Positions 15,171-21,535 of a stretch of DNA of 22,522 nt are shown one piece after another. Position 1 is the stretch's first letter. Every line of letters begins with the position of its first letter. A model generated the notes under the pieces. The model was given only the letters and a program-made list of their open reading frames with translations. It searched no databases and had not been told where the DNA came from. The position numbers and the translations under genes were made by a program. The stretch is from an uncultured Oscillospiraceae bacterium (GTDB taxonomy: Bacteria; Bacillota; Clostridia; Oscillospirales; Oscillospiraceae), in NCBI GenBank assembly GCA_948616425.1, contig CAPGBJ010000096.1, positions 1 to 22,522 on the forward strand, in the 5' to 3' direction.

Positions 15171-15560
15171 CTAAATTTCCTCAGTGGGAGTATTGATGAA
15201 AAATATGCTGATATCATCTGGGCGTAAATTCGTTGGAGTATCACCAGAAAAAGCCAGCAAGCCTCCACCCGCCTCATTTGGGACACAATACACATGGACA
15301 TAATTGCCACACACCAAAACCATCAAATAGGGAAACATGGTGTGCTCCGTAACAAGTAAAAATTTATCTCCCAATTCGCTTTTGTGTTCCTCCGGGGGAA
15401 ATGACCATGTGATTCCCGCCCCCTGTGGGGGCGGGAACACGAAAAAGAATTGGTACAATTGATTGGAGCCAACCACTATTTGCTCCAAGGTTTTTACCAC
15501 CTCGTCCCAAGTGGCGCAGATTCTTTTCCCACCAAAGTGGCGGATCTTAATCTTTTTCAT
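15171..15560 (-). CDS. Small protein of unknown function, possibly Imm1-like
   Basis: A 129-residue cytoplasmic protein starting MKKIKIRHFGGKRICATWDE, with a predicted alpha/beta pattern and a C-terminal YVHVYCVPNEAGGGLLAFSGD stretch. The short-strand pattern ending in a G-x-L-x-F-S-G-D type motif loosely recalls Imm1-like immunity proteins, but I do not recognise a family with confidence. The ATG at 15560 is preferred over an upstream one at 15602 because GGAAG lies about ten bases ahead. It is downstream of sigG on the same strand but separated by a hairpin and over 200 bases, so probably transcribed on its own. Sequence is lower in GC than the purine operon. Confidence 0.55.
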   Translation of the reverse strand: MKKIKIRHFGGKRICATWDEVVKTLEQIVVGSNQLYQFFFVFPPPQGAGITWSFPPEEHKSELGDKFLLVTEHTMFPYLMVLVCGNYVHVYCVPNEAGGGLLAFSGDTPTNLRPDDISIFFINTPTEEI

Positions 15561-15718
15561 AGTGGAATCTTCCAATCGCGACACCTTACTAAAGTATAAC
15601 ATAGCGGTTATTCACTCGACAAGATTTTCTTATGGTACCTCACTGTGCCTAGGCGCCGTTTGAAAAATGGAACTATGCCCAACGGCGAGAGACTTTGACA
15701 TTGGTACTACCAAAGCAA

Positions 15719-15746
15719 CCTGCTGAAATATTAACATTTCAGCAGG
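15719..15746 (-). terminator. Hairpin downstream of sigG, probable terminator
   Basis: CCTGCTGAAAT (15719-15729) and ATTTCAGCAGG (15736-15746) form an 11-bp perfect stem about 39 bases after the sigG stop. On the minus strand it is followed by TTGCTTTGG, a weak T tract; on the plus strand a TTTTT lies ten bases further on, so it may act both ways. Confidence 0.55.
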
Positions 15747-15784
15747 CGCTGCAAAATTTTTATGAGTCAAAATCATAGAAAAAA

Positions 15785-16555
15785 TTACATCTCCTTGCGT
15801 ATCTGCCGCAGTGCATTCTTTTCCAGTCTAGACACCTGGGCCTGGGAAATGCCAATTTCAGCCGATACTTCCATCTGCGTCTTACCCTGAAAAAAACGCA
15901 TAGACAGTATCTTCCGTTCCCGCTCTGTGAGGTGACCTACCGCCTCCTTTAATGCGATGCGCTCCACCCATATCTCATCATTGTTCTTATTATCTTTCAC
16001 CTGATCCATAACACAAATAGTATCTCCACTGTCAGAATACACCGGCTCATAGAGAGATACTGGCTCTAAAATTGCATCCAGAGCAAAAACTACATCCTCC
16101 CGCTTGACCTCCAAAATTTTGGCGATTTCATCCACCGTCGGCTCCCTCTGATACTGCACCATATACGCCTCTTTAGCCTGTAAAACTTTGTAAGCGGTGT
16201 CCCGCATAGCTCGGGATACGCGCATAGTGCTATTGTCTCTAAGATACCGCCGGATCTCCCCTACGATCATCGGCACGCCATAGGTGGAAAATTTGACATC
16301 CAAATCAGTATTAAAGTTGTCAATTGCCTTAATCAGGCCAATGCACCCCACCTGAAACAGGTCATCAGCGTTTTCCCCTCGGTTCGCAAAACGCTGAATT
16401 ACTGACAGCACTAGCCGCAGATTTCCAGCAATCAACTCCTCTCTGGCCTGCGTGTCCCCCGCCTTCGCCCGAAGGAGAAGCGCCTGTGTCTCACTGCTTT
16501 TCAACACTTTCAATTTGGCGGTGTTCACCCCGCATATTTCCACTTTATGCTGCAC
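15785..16555 (-). CDS. sigG: Sporulation sigma factor SigG
   Basis: The late forespore RNA polymerase sigma factor. The 256-residue protein follows Bacillus SigG closely: N-terminal KVEICGVNTAKLKVLK, region 2 with NLRLVLSVIQRF, DDLFQVGCIGLIKAIDNF and VKFSTYGVPMIVGEIRRYLRDN, then region 4 with FFQGKTQMEVSAEIGISQAQVSRLE as the helix-turn-helix. The frame opens at a TTG at 16561, but a GTG at 16555 is the better start: GGGAGG at 16564-16569 is eight bases from it and only two from the TTG. spoIIGA and sigE, which often precede sigG, are not upstream here. No clear SigF/SigG promoter could be read in the 280-base gap to the divergent rlmD. Its presence shows the organism is, or descends from, a spore former. 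Confidence 0.95.
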   Translation of the reverse strand: MQHKVEICGVNTAKLKVLKSSETQALLLRAKAGDTQAREELIAGNLRLVLSVIQRFANRGENADDLFQVGCIGLIKAIDNFNTDLDVKFSTYGVPMIVGEIRRYLRDNSTMRVSRAMRDTAYKVLQAKEAYMVQYQREPTVDEIAKILEVKREDVVFALDAILEPVSLYEPVYSDSGDTICVMDQVKDNKNNDEIWVERIALKEAVGHLTERERKILSMRFFQGKTQMEVSAEIGISQAQVSRLEKNALRQIRKEM

Positions 16556-16778
16556 GACCAAGACCTCCCGCCCGGTAAAACTACTTCCAGTATCTCCGGG
16601 GGAAGGTCTTTCATACGGCTTTTCCCATCACAAAATTTTTTATCGTCTGACCATTTTCGATGGACTTTTATTATAAAAATTCATCGTCTCTCCTACTGCC
16701 ACCCGACCCGCCAGACGCAGCCGTTAGATCGGTGTCATGGTAGCAGGATAACCTGTCTTCCGTTTATCACTTTATATC

Positions 16779-16807
16779 TTTACCATTCATATTCCATATG
16801 ATATGAT
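16779..16807 (+). promoter_or_regulatory. Promoter of rlmD
   Basis: TTTACC (16779-16784) and TATGAT (16802-16807) are 17 bases apart. A start of transcription near 16814 lies ahead of the ATG at 16836 but after the in-frame ATG at 16803, which argues that the latter is not the start codon. Confidence 0.55.
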
Positions 16808-16835
16808 AGTTGCATGGAAAAGGGGGGCACATTTC

Positions 16836-18320
16836 ATGTTGAATTGGAGAAAAAATACCACTCATATCCTGGATATTGTCGGTTACAGCGCCGAAGGACT
16901 GGGTGTGGCCAGACTGGAAGGACGAGTGGTCTTTGTTCCCAACACAATCCGGGGAGAGCGATGGAATGTTCGCTTAGAAAAAGTAAACAAAAATATGGCT
17001 TGGGGCCGCGGAATAGAACTGCTCCTCCCCTCTCCTGAACGGGTTGAATCCAACTGCCCTCTTTACGGCAAGTGCGGCGGCTGCCAGTTCCGTCATATGT
17101 CTTACGCAGAGGAACTGCGGGCCAAAGGGCAGCGCATCTCTGATGCTCTGGAGCGAGTCGGTCATATTAAATTGGCACTCCCCCCAGTTCTGGGAGCAAA
17201 GTGTCCTGACCGTTACCGAAATAAAGTACAATTCCCTGTATCCAGCAGCAGGCGGGGTCTTTCTGTGGGCTACTACCGCCCTCGAAGTCATGATGTTCTG
17301 GATGCTCCAGACTGCCTCCTGCAGCCAAATTCAGTTACCCGGCTGCGCCATGCTTTCAAGGAATGGATGGAGAGATATTCTCTCTCCGCCTACAATGAAG
17401 AAACCGGTAAGGGCTTGATCCGGCACTTCTATGTCCGCACCAATCGTCGGAACCAAAGCCTGGTATGTGTGGTTGCCAACGGGGAACACCTCCCCTACAG
17501 CAAAGATTTGGTACTGCTTCTGCGCCAGACAGAACCTGGTCTGGTTGGAGTGGTACTCAACTCAAACTTGCGAAATACAAATGTAATCTTGGGGGATAAG
17601 TATACCGTTCTCTGGGGCCAAGACTGGCTAGAAGAAGAATTGTGCCATCTGACTTTTCATCTGTCAATCCCCTCCTTCTTCCAAGTGAATCACGCCCAAA
17701 CGCAGCAGCTGTATCGCACAGTTTTGGATTTCGCCGGGCTGACCGGAACAGAGACCGTGTTGGATCTGTACTGTGGAATTGGTACCATCTCCCTGGCACT
17801 GTCAAAGCAGGCTGGCCGGGTAATTGGTGCGGAAATCATCCCTCAAGCCATCCAAGATGCCCAAAAAAACGCCCAAAACAATGAGATTACCAATACAGAG
17901 TTTTTCTGTGGAGACGCCGGGGCTGTGGCTCAAAGGCTGGCAGAAGAAAACATCCATCCCCAGGTCATCTGCGTAGATCCTCCCCGAAAAGGCCTCTCCC
18001 CTGAAATACCCGCCATCTTAACTGGTATGAGTCCGGACCGTATCGTTTATGTCTCCTGTGATCCAGCTACACTGGCTCGCGATTTGGCCCGATTTGCCGA
18101 CCTAGGTTATTCTGTACGAAAGGCCCAGGGGGTGGATCTTTTCCCAAGAACAGCTCATGTTGAGACTGTAGTTTTACTTTCTAAGGGCGAGGTCGACTCG
18201 AAGAAGATTCGGGTTGAGTTCTCTTTGGAAGATATGGATATGTCCGAATCTCAAGACGGGGCAACCTACACGCAGATCAAGGACTATGTACTGGAGCATA
18301 GCGGATTTAAAGGTATCTAA
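16836..18320 (+). CDS. rlmD: 23S rRNA (uracil-C5)-methyltransferase RlmD/TrmA family, frameshifted in its tail
   Basis: A SAM-dependent RNA uracil C5-methyltransferase, 494 residues as read. An N-terminal TRAM-like domain (1-65) precedes an iron-sulfur motif with C74, C80, C83 and C160, as in E. coli RlmD. The Rossmann SAM site is LDLYCGIGTISL (309-320), DPPRKGL follows (381-387), and the catalytic cysteine is C408 in VYVSCDPATLARDL. The ATG at 16836 has AAGGGGGG eight bases ahead; a longer frame from 16803 lacks a site. Normal family members end near residue 450. Here an extra tail (GEVDSKKIRVEFSLEDMDMS...) continues to a stop at 18318-18320, and the next frame holds the rest of the tail. 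The catalytic core is intact, so the enzyme may well be active. Confidence 0.9.
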   Translation: MLNWRKNTTHILDIVGYSAEGLGVARLEGRVVFVPNTIRGERWNVRLEKVNKNMAWGRGIELLLPSPERVESNCPLYGKCGGCQFRHMSYAEELRAKGQRISDALERVGHIKLALPPVLGAKCPDRYRNKVQFPVSSSRRGLSVGYYRPRSHDVLDAPDCLLQPNSVTRLRHAFKEWMERYSLSAYNEETGKGLIRHFYVRTNRRNQSLVCVVANGEHLPYSKDLVLLLRQTEPGLVGVVLNSNLRNTNVILGDKYTVLWGQDWLEEELCHLTFHLSIPSFFQVNHAQTQQLYRTVLDFAGLTGTETVLDLYCGIGTISLALSKQAGRVIGAEIIPQAIQDAQKNAQNNEITNTEFFCGDAGAVAQRLAEENIHPQVICVDPPRKGLSPEIPAILTGMSPDRIVYVSCDPATLARDLARFADLGYSVRKAQGVDLFPRTAHVETVVLLSKGEVDSKKIRVEFSLEDMDMSESQDGATYTQIKDYVLEHSGFKGI

Positions 18321-18471
18321 TCTGTACATCTCACAAATTAAACGGAAATGTGTAATTGAGGTCGGTAAGAACTATAACCTGCCGAAATCCGATGATTCCA
18401 GACAACCTCTGTGTCCGCCGGAAAAAGAGAAAGCAATCCGAGAAACATTCAAATATTTTGGGATGATCTAA
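18313..18471 (+). pseudogene. Frameshifted remainder of the RlmD C-terminal tail
   Basis: Removing one G at 18312/18313 (AAAGGTA to AAAGTA) would join the upstream HSGFK to VSNLYISQIKRKCVIEVGKN in the +1 frame and continue 52 residues through PKSDDSRQPLCPPEKEKAI to FKYFGMI and a stop at 18469-18471. I recall this tail as continuous in homologues from gut Clostridia. The break is either a real mutation, a sequencing error, or less likely a +1 recoding site; the TTTAAAG here is not in phase for a -1 slip. Confidence 0.7.
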
Positions 18472-18495
18472 CATCCTGCAAAATGGAGGTTTCTT

Positions 18496-18741
18496 ATGGA
18501 TAGATTGATTTCTTGTGAGTTTAATATGGATACCGATTGTGTAGAAATAAAATTTTCTGATGACAGTATGTTCTCCATCAGTTGTACCGGAGTGGAAAAC
18601 GAGATTGCAGACAATATGTATCAGCGTTCAGAGTTGGACTGGCTAATCTACAACAAGCCGCTGGAATACGCACAGCTTGTACTCAGCGGTAATTTGGAGC
18701 AGTATGCACAAGGAACGCCAGAACATCGGTTAATAGATTGA
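18496..18741 (+). CDS. DUF6061-like small protein
   Basis: An 81-residue acidic protein (MDRLISCEFNMDTDCVEIKF..., then NEIADNMYQRSELDWLIYNKPLEYAQLVL) that resembles small conserved proteins annotated DUF6061 in Lachnospiraceae and Oscillospiraceae, often near mobile elements and downstream of the RlmD-type tail seen here. Biochemical role is unknown. TGGAGG sits seven bases before the ATG, and a strong terminator follows within 15 bases of the stop. Base composition is clearly more AT-rich than in the purine genes. It marks the start of the accessory segment. Confidence 0.65.
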   Translation: MDRLISCEFNMDTDCVEIKFSDDSMFSISCTGVENEIADNMYQRSELDWLIYNKPLEYAQLVLSGNLEQYAQGTPEHRLID

Positions 18742-18751
18742 GAACAGATAT

Positions 18752-18798
18752 GGCACACACAGCCCACCGGTCAAATGATCGGTGGGCTGTGCCATTTT
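18752..18798 (+). terminator. Intrinsic terminator after the DUF6061-like gene
   Basis: AGCCCACCG (18761-18769) pairs with CGGTGGGCT (18780-18788), extended outward by GGCAC (18752-18756) with GTGCC (18789-18793) across a four-base bulge, then ATTTT. This is a strong rho-independent terminator. Confidence 0.8.
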
Positions 18799-19127
18799 GA
18801 CGTTATCTTTTCGTATAATGACTATCCAACGCCTAGCGATACGGTTCTATGACACAAAAACCGTTAGGAAAAAAGCGGAGAAATGACGAAAACAGGCAAG
18901 AATAAAAGGACAGTGACACATGGCGGCCAGAAAAAGTTTGCTTGCAAATTCCATGACACGCTATCTATATCCACACGTTAAAAATCCGTTTTTGCTGGTA
19001 TGTTTTCCCGCGTTTAATAGTAATGAACTTGAAAATAAGGTAGAACAAACAGGAAATATAGTAACAGTTGCACTGAAAAGCGTTCCGTAAGGAACGTCTT
19101 TTTATGTCTGAAAAGGAGAATTAAATC
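18799..19127 (+). other. AT-rich gap before repA_N with two hairpins
   Basis: No gene is supported here. An interrupted inverted repeat, CCTA-GCGAT-ACGGTT (18832-18846) against AACCGTTAGG (18859-18868), lies near the left end. At the right end CGTTCC/GGAACG (19081-19096, GTAA loop) is followed by TCTTTTT (19097-19103), a compact terminator or attenuator 25 bases before the RepA_N start. Its position suggests control of the replication gene by attenuation, as in several plasmid and ICE rep genes; this is inference. Confidence 0.45.
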
Positions 19128-19511
19128 ATGGTTTCTGGAACATTTTTTGATTATTATTATGGCGGCGAAAGTGATCAATTTCCATTTTACCGCATCCCTC
19201 AACAGCTTATTGCGGGTAAGGACTTCCAGCACGTGTCCGCTGAGGCCAAACTGCTATATGGGCTTCTGCTTGACCGAATGGATCTGTCCGCCAAAAATGG
19301 CTGGCACGATAAATTGGGGCGCGTATATATTTATTTTACGTTGGCAGAAATACAGGAAAATCTGAACTGTGGGCATGACAAAGCAACAAAATTGCTGGTG
19401 GAACTGGATACCCCAAATGGCTGCGGACTGATTGAACGCGTGAAACAGGGACAAGGCCGCCCTGCCAAAATCTATGTCAAACGATTGGTCTTTGGAGCAA
19501 AATCAGTATAA
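19128..19511 (+). CDS. RepA_N-domain replication initiator, short form
   Basis: A 127-residue protein matching the N-terminal domain of RepA_N replication initiators (PF06970): FDYYYGGESDQFPFYRIPQQ, then EAKLLYGLLLDRMDLS (about 43-58), RVYIYFTLAEIQENLNCGHDKATKLL and GLIERVKQGQGRPAKIYVKR at the end. In plasmids and Tn1549-type conjugative elements the protein is usually at least twice as long, with a C-terminal domain that is missing here. It may be a truncated relic, or an example of the short stand-alone form; a clean terminator after the stop favours a stable short gene. AAGGAG lies about nine bases before the ATG. It is the clearest mobile-element marker in the window. Confidence 0.8.
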   Translation: MVSGTFFDYYYGGESDQFPFYRIPQQLIAGKDFQHVSAEAKLLYGLLLDRMDLSAKNGWHDKLGRVYIYFTLAEIQENLNCGHDKATKLLVELDTPNGCGLIERVKQGQGRPAKIYVKRLVFGAKSV

Positions 19512-19542
19512 TTCTTCATAATATCATTACGCCTTCAAAGCA

Positions 19543-19579
19543 GCAGTCAAGACTTCTGATTTTCGGAAGTCCTGGCTGC
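19543..19579 (+). terminator. Terminator after the RepA_N gene
   Basis: GCAGTCAAGACTTC (19543-19556) and GAAGTCCTGGCTGC (19566-19579) pair over 14 positions with one mismatch and one G-U. A-rich then T-containing sequence follows. It lies 31 bases after the stop codon. Confidence 0.65.
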
Positions 19580-20010
19580 GAAAAATTCTCATTTTAGACC
19601 GCTGATTTTCCGCAGCAATCTATACTAATAGAACCATACTTACTTATCTATATCAATTAATCCATCAATCAAGAGAGCGCATCAGCCGCAATCTGGATAG
19701 ATGGAATAGATAGATTTGATGTAAAAAAGAGCTGAGGAACGAAAAAATGGTATGGAATATGAGGATAAGACCTATTCGCTCATGTCTAATACAGCAGGTT
19801 TTTTGTAGGAAACACAACGGCGCGGACAGTGCCGTTGTCCCAGCAAGTACGGAATTTTGACAGCAAAATTCCACTTGTTAGGGGAATCCCCTAAACCCCC
19901 TCCGTCTGTGGAGCGCATACCGCCCTTGCAAAGCGTGTTCCCCCTTGTGCCAAAAGAGTAATCCACCGCTCGTCCCCCGTCAATGCAGATTTGTTCGATG
20001 GAAATACCGT
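19580..20010. other. Gene-poor stretch with clustered inverted repeats, oriT-like
   Basis: Apart from a doubtful small frame on the minus strand, I see no gene. From 19814 three inverted repeats follow closely: ACAACGGC/GCCGTTGT (19814-19821 with 19831-19838), GGAATTTTG/CAAAATTCC (19851-19859 with 19864-19872, 4-base loop), and TTAGGGG/CCCCTAA (19878-19894, AAT centre). A fourth, longer palindrome lies at 20016-20040. Such clusters near rep and regulator genes of conjugative or mobilizable elements often mark the origin of transfer. No relaxase gene is present, so this would be a remnant or a site mobilised in trans. Confidence 0.4.
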
Positions 20011-20052
20011 CGAAAAATGCGTCTCAACTTGAGACGCATTAAAAACTGCCAT
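19891..20052 (-). CDS. Doubtful 53-residue ORF downstream of the HTH gene
   Basis: A short frame (MAVFNASQVETHFSTVF... to ...AVCAPQTEGV) begins two bases after the stop of the HTH gene, in a position for translational coupling. Its opening is encoded by the perfect palindrome at 20016-20040, and the region contains the repeat cluster, so the frame may be a by-product of DNA-level constraint. No separate ribosome binding site is visible. Listed because it is compactly placed; function unknown. Confidence 0.25.
   Translation of the reverse strand: MAVFNASQVETHFSTVFPSNKSALTGDERWITLLAQGGTRFARAVCAPQTEGV
20011..20040 (-). terminator. Perfect palindrome ending in a T run, downstream of the HTH gene
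   Basis: AATGCGTCTCAA (20016-20027) and TTGAGACGCATT (20029-20040) form a perfect 25-base palindrome around a central C. On the minus strand TTTTT follows (20011-20017 region), 15 bases after the HTH stop, so it can act as an intrinsic terminator. It is related in sequence to the palindrome at 20437-20462. Confidence 0.55.
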
Positions 20053-20054
20053 AT

Positions 20055-20264
20055 TCACGGCTGACTGGTGTCCTGCACAAAACGTACAACATCGCTGGGG
20101 GAGCAATCCAATATCGTACACAGCTTCTCCAGAGAGAGCATGGTTATGTTTTTGTTCTTTTTCAGCCAATCCAGGGTGCGGCGGTCTACTCCGGCCTGAA
20201 TGAGCGCATATTGCGTTACGCCCTTCTTTTTCATCGTGTCCCACAAAGGGCTGTAATCGACCAC
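20055..20264 (-). CDS. Small Cro/C1-type helix-turn-helix regulator
   Basis: A 69-residue DNA-binding protein consisting of little more than one XRE-family helix-turn-helix: MKKKGVTQYALIQAGVDRRT (about 11-30) for helices 1-2 and ITMLSLEKLCTILDCSPSDVV (about 40-60) for helices 3-5. Such mini-regulators (YozG-like) are common in Tn1549-type and other Clostridia elements. The start is a GTG at 20264 with AAGGGGGC about seven bases upstream. A perfect TATAAT on the minus strand and an imperfect palindrome lie upstream, so autoregulation is plausible. Target genes are unknown. Confidence 0.78.
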   Translation of the reverse strand: MVDYSPLWDTMKKKGVTQYALIQAGVDRRTLDWLKKNKNITMLSLEKLCTILDCSPSDVVRFVQDTSQP

Positions 20265-20293
20265 CCCGCCGCCCCCTTTTGAATAGTACCTTC

Positions 20294-20340
20294 ATTATAG
20301 GATGGCCAAAAGATTTTGGATATTGCACATATATGTACAA
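20294..20340 (-). promoter_or_regulatory. Promoter and candidate operator of the HTH gene
   Basis: ATTATA at 20294-20299 reads TATAAT on the minus strand, about 30 bases before the GTG start; the -35 (near 20317-20322) is poor. Just upstream, 20323-20340 (TTGCACATATATGTACAA) is an 18-base palindrome with one mismatched pair, a plausible operator for the adjacent regulator. Confidence 0.4.
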
Positions 20341-20436
20341 TGTGGTGTGCTATGAACCGGTGGATATAGCAGAGTGTGAGCGCATTAAAGCCCAGGCAGA
20401 TAGGGGGGGTGCGATTGTGAATGTCACCTAAATAAA

Positions 20437-20462
20437 AATGTGTCTCCCAGGAGAGACACATT
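20437..20462. repeat. Palindrome related to the one at 20016-20040
   Basis: AATGTGTCTC (20437-20446) and GAGACACATT (20453-20462) form a perfect 10-bp inverted repeat around CCAGGA. The arms differ from those at 20016-20040 by a single base (AATGCGTCTC). A small GGGC/GCCC-TTTT hairpin follows at 20467-20483. The pair brackets the HTH gene. Confidence 0.6.
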
Positions 20463-20552
20463 CCTCGGGCTGTTTGCCCTTTTGCATGGGAAAATTGCCT
20501 GTTCACACGGGCGGCATTGGTTATTCACGCCCCCACATGGGTCATCGGCGCC

Positions 20553-20586
20553 AAATCGTAGACAAACGATTTTTTATCGCTATAAT
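20553..20586 (+). promoter_or_regulatory. Promoter of the LytTR regulator with overlapping inverted repeat
   Basis: TAGACA (20559-20564) and TATAAT (20581-20586) are 16 bases apart. An inverted repeat AAATCGT/ACGATTT (20553-20559 with 20566-20572) straddles the -35, a natural place for repressor or activator binding. The regulator's ATG is 40 bases downstream of the -10. Confidence 0.6.
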
Positions 20587-20626
20587 GGGGCTTATATCTG
20601 CGTTTTAAGAGAGGTGATCCATCAAC

Positions 20627-21430
20627 ATGATAGAAAAATTTTCGGAGGAAAATGCGTGCGATGCCGCCCGTTACATTATGACGGAATACTATCGTTTGAA
20701 TGTCGAACCGTTCTTTTCTGTTCTGTCTCAAAACTGCGTATGGATACTTCCGGGCGGACAGATCGTGATCGGAGCGGAAGCGATACGGGCGATGTTCCAG
20801 GACGGATTTATCATGCCTCCGTTTCAGGCCGAGGATGTGGAGTTCGACCTTTTGAACACAGGCAGCCCGGAGCAGATCGGGGTGTTCGGCACATACTCCC
20901 TGTTCTCCGATGTGAAATCGGAAATGATACTGGCGGGAAAACAGCGCGTCACGATGATGTTTCGGAAAGAGAAGGACGGCTTCCGTCTCTATCATCTGCA
21001 CGCTTCCAACGAGTGGGATGAGCTGGCCGAGGGCGAGATTTTCCCCGTGCAGATCAGCCGCCAGACCTATCACTACGTTCAAAAGCTCTTGCAGGAGAGC
21101 GGGCGGGCCCCCAACCGCCGCATTATCATCAAAGCGGAAAACGCCACCTATTCTTTTGACCCGGATATGGTGCTGTATGTGGAGGCCATCGGCAAAGTGT
21201 GTACGGTCTACATGATGAACCGTACCATGGTGATACGCCAGCCCATCACGGTGCTTGAAACGCAATTCCCGAAGCAGTTTTGCCGCATACACCGCAGTTA
21301 TTTAGTCAACTGCCGGTTCGTTCTCCAGGTGGAGCGATATGCGGTGACGCTGATCAACGGCACAGTCCTGCCGATTCCCGCGAAACGGTACATGGAGGTG
21401 CGGGAGGAGATCACCACCCTGATAAAGTAA
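20627..21430 (+). CDS. SnoaL-like/LytTR transcriptional regulator
   Basis: A 267-residue predicted transcription factor. Residues about 8-130 look like a SnoaL/NTF2-like cone fold (ARYIMTEYYRLNVEPFFSVL, then WILPGGQIVIGAEAI and FRLYHLHASNEW), a possible small-molecule sensor that replaces the usual receiver domain. Residues about 165-265 form a LytTR DNA-binding domain, with VLYVEAIGKVCTVYM, QFCRIHRSYLVN (217-228) and ITLINGTVLPIPAKRYMEV-type end. AGAGGTGAT lies about eight bases before the ATG. The gene is followed after 105 bases by the secreted ubiquitin-like protein on the same strand. LytTR regulators often control surface or secreted products, so that gene is the obvious candidate target; this is inference. 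Confidence 0.82.
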   Translation: MIEKFSEENACDAARYIMTEYYRLNVEPFFSVLSQNCVWILPGGQIVIGAEAIRAMFQDGFIMPPFQAEDVEFDLLNTGSPEQIGVFGTYSLFSDVKSEMILAGKQRVTMMFRKEKDGFRLYHLHASNEWDELAEGEIFPVQISRQTYHYVQKLLQESGRAPNRRIIIKAENATYSFDPDMVLYVEAIGKVCTVYMMNRTMVIRQPITVLETQFPKQFCRIHRSYLVNCRFVLQVERYAVTLINGTVLPIPAKRYMEVREEITTLIK

Positions 21431-21457
21431 ACCAAAAATGAAAATCAGAAGTATATC

Positions 21458-21501
21458 GGCAAGGGGGTACCCCCTTGCCCCGCAGGGTTCCCTGCGGGGC
21501 A
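21458..21501. repeat. Two overlapping perfect palindromes ahead of the ubiquitin-like gene
   Basis: GGCAAGGGGGT/ACCCCCTTGCC is a perfect 22-base palindrome (21458-21479). Overlapping its end, TGCCCCGCAGGG/CCCTGCGGGGCA (21476-21501, TT loop) forms a second perfect 12-bp stem. Because they share 21476-21479 the two hairpins compete in RNA. No T run follows. They lie 22 bases before the GGAGG of the next gene. Confidence 0.65.
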
Positions 21502-21535
21502 CATCCCTCTCTGCCGGGAGTTGGAGGTAATCAAA

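Noticed and set aside
18306..18314. Programmed -1 frameshift at TTTAAAG in rlmD
   Set aside because: The heptamer is not in the phase needed for a -1 slip, and the downstream tail lies in the +1 frame; mutation or sequencing error is simpler.
19772..19966. 64-codon minus-strand frame through the repeat cluster
   Set aside because: Overlaps another frame and is built from inverted repeats; no ribosome binding site.
20333..20431. 32-codon plus-strand frame (MYNVVCYEPVDIAECERIKA...)
   Set aside because: The wording looks somewhat protein-like, but there is no ribosome binding site, and the first codons lie in the palindromic operator; it may be a gene remnant and is not annotated.
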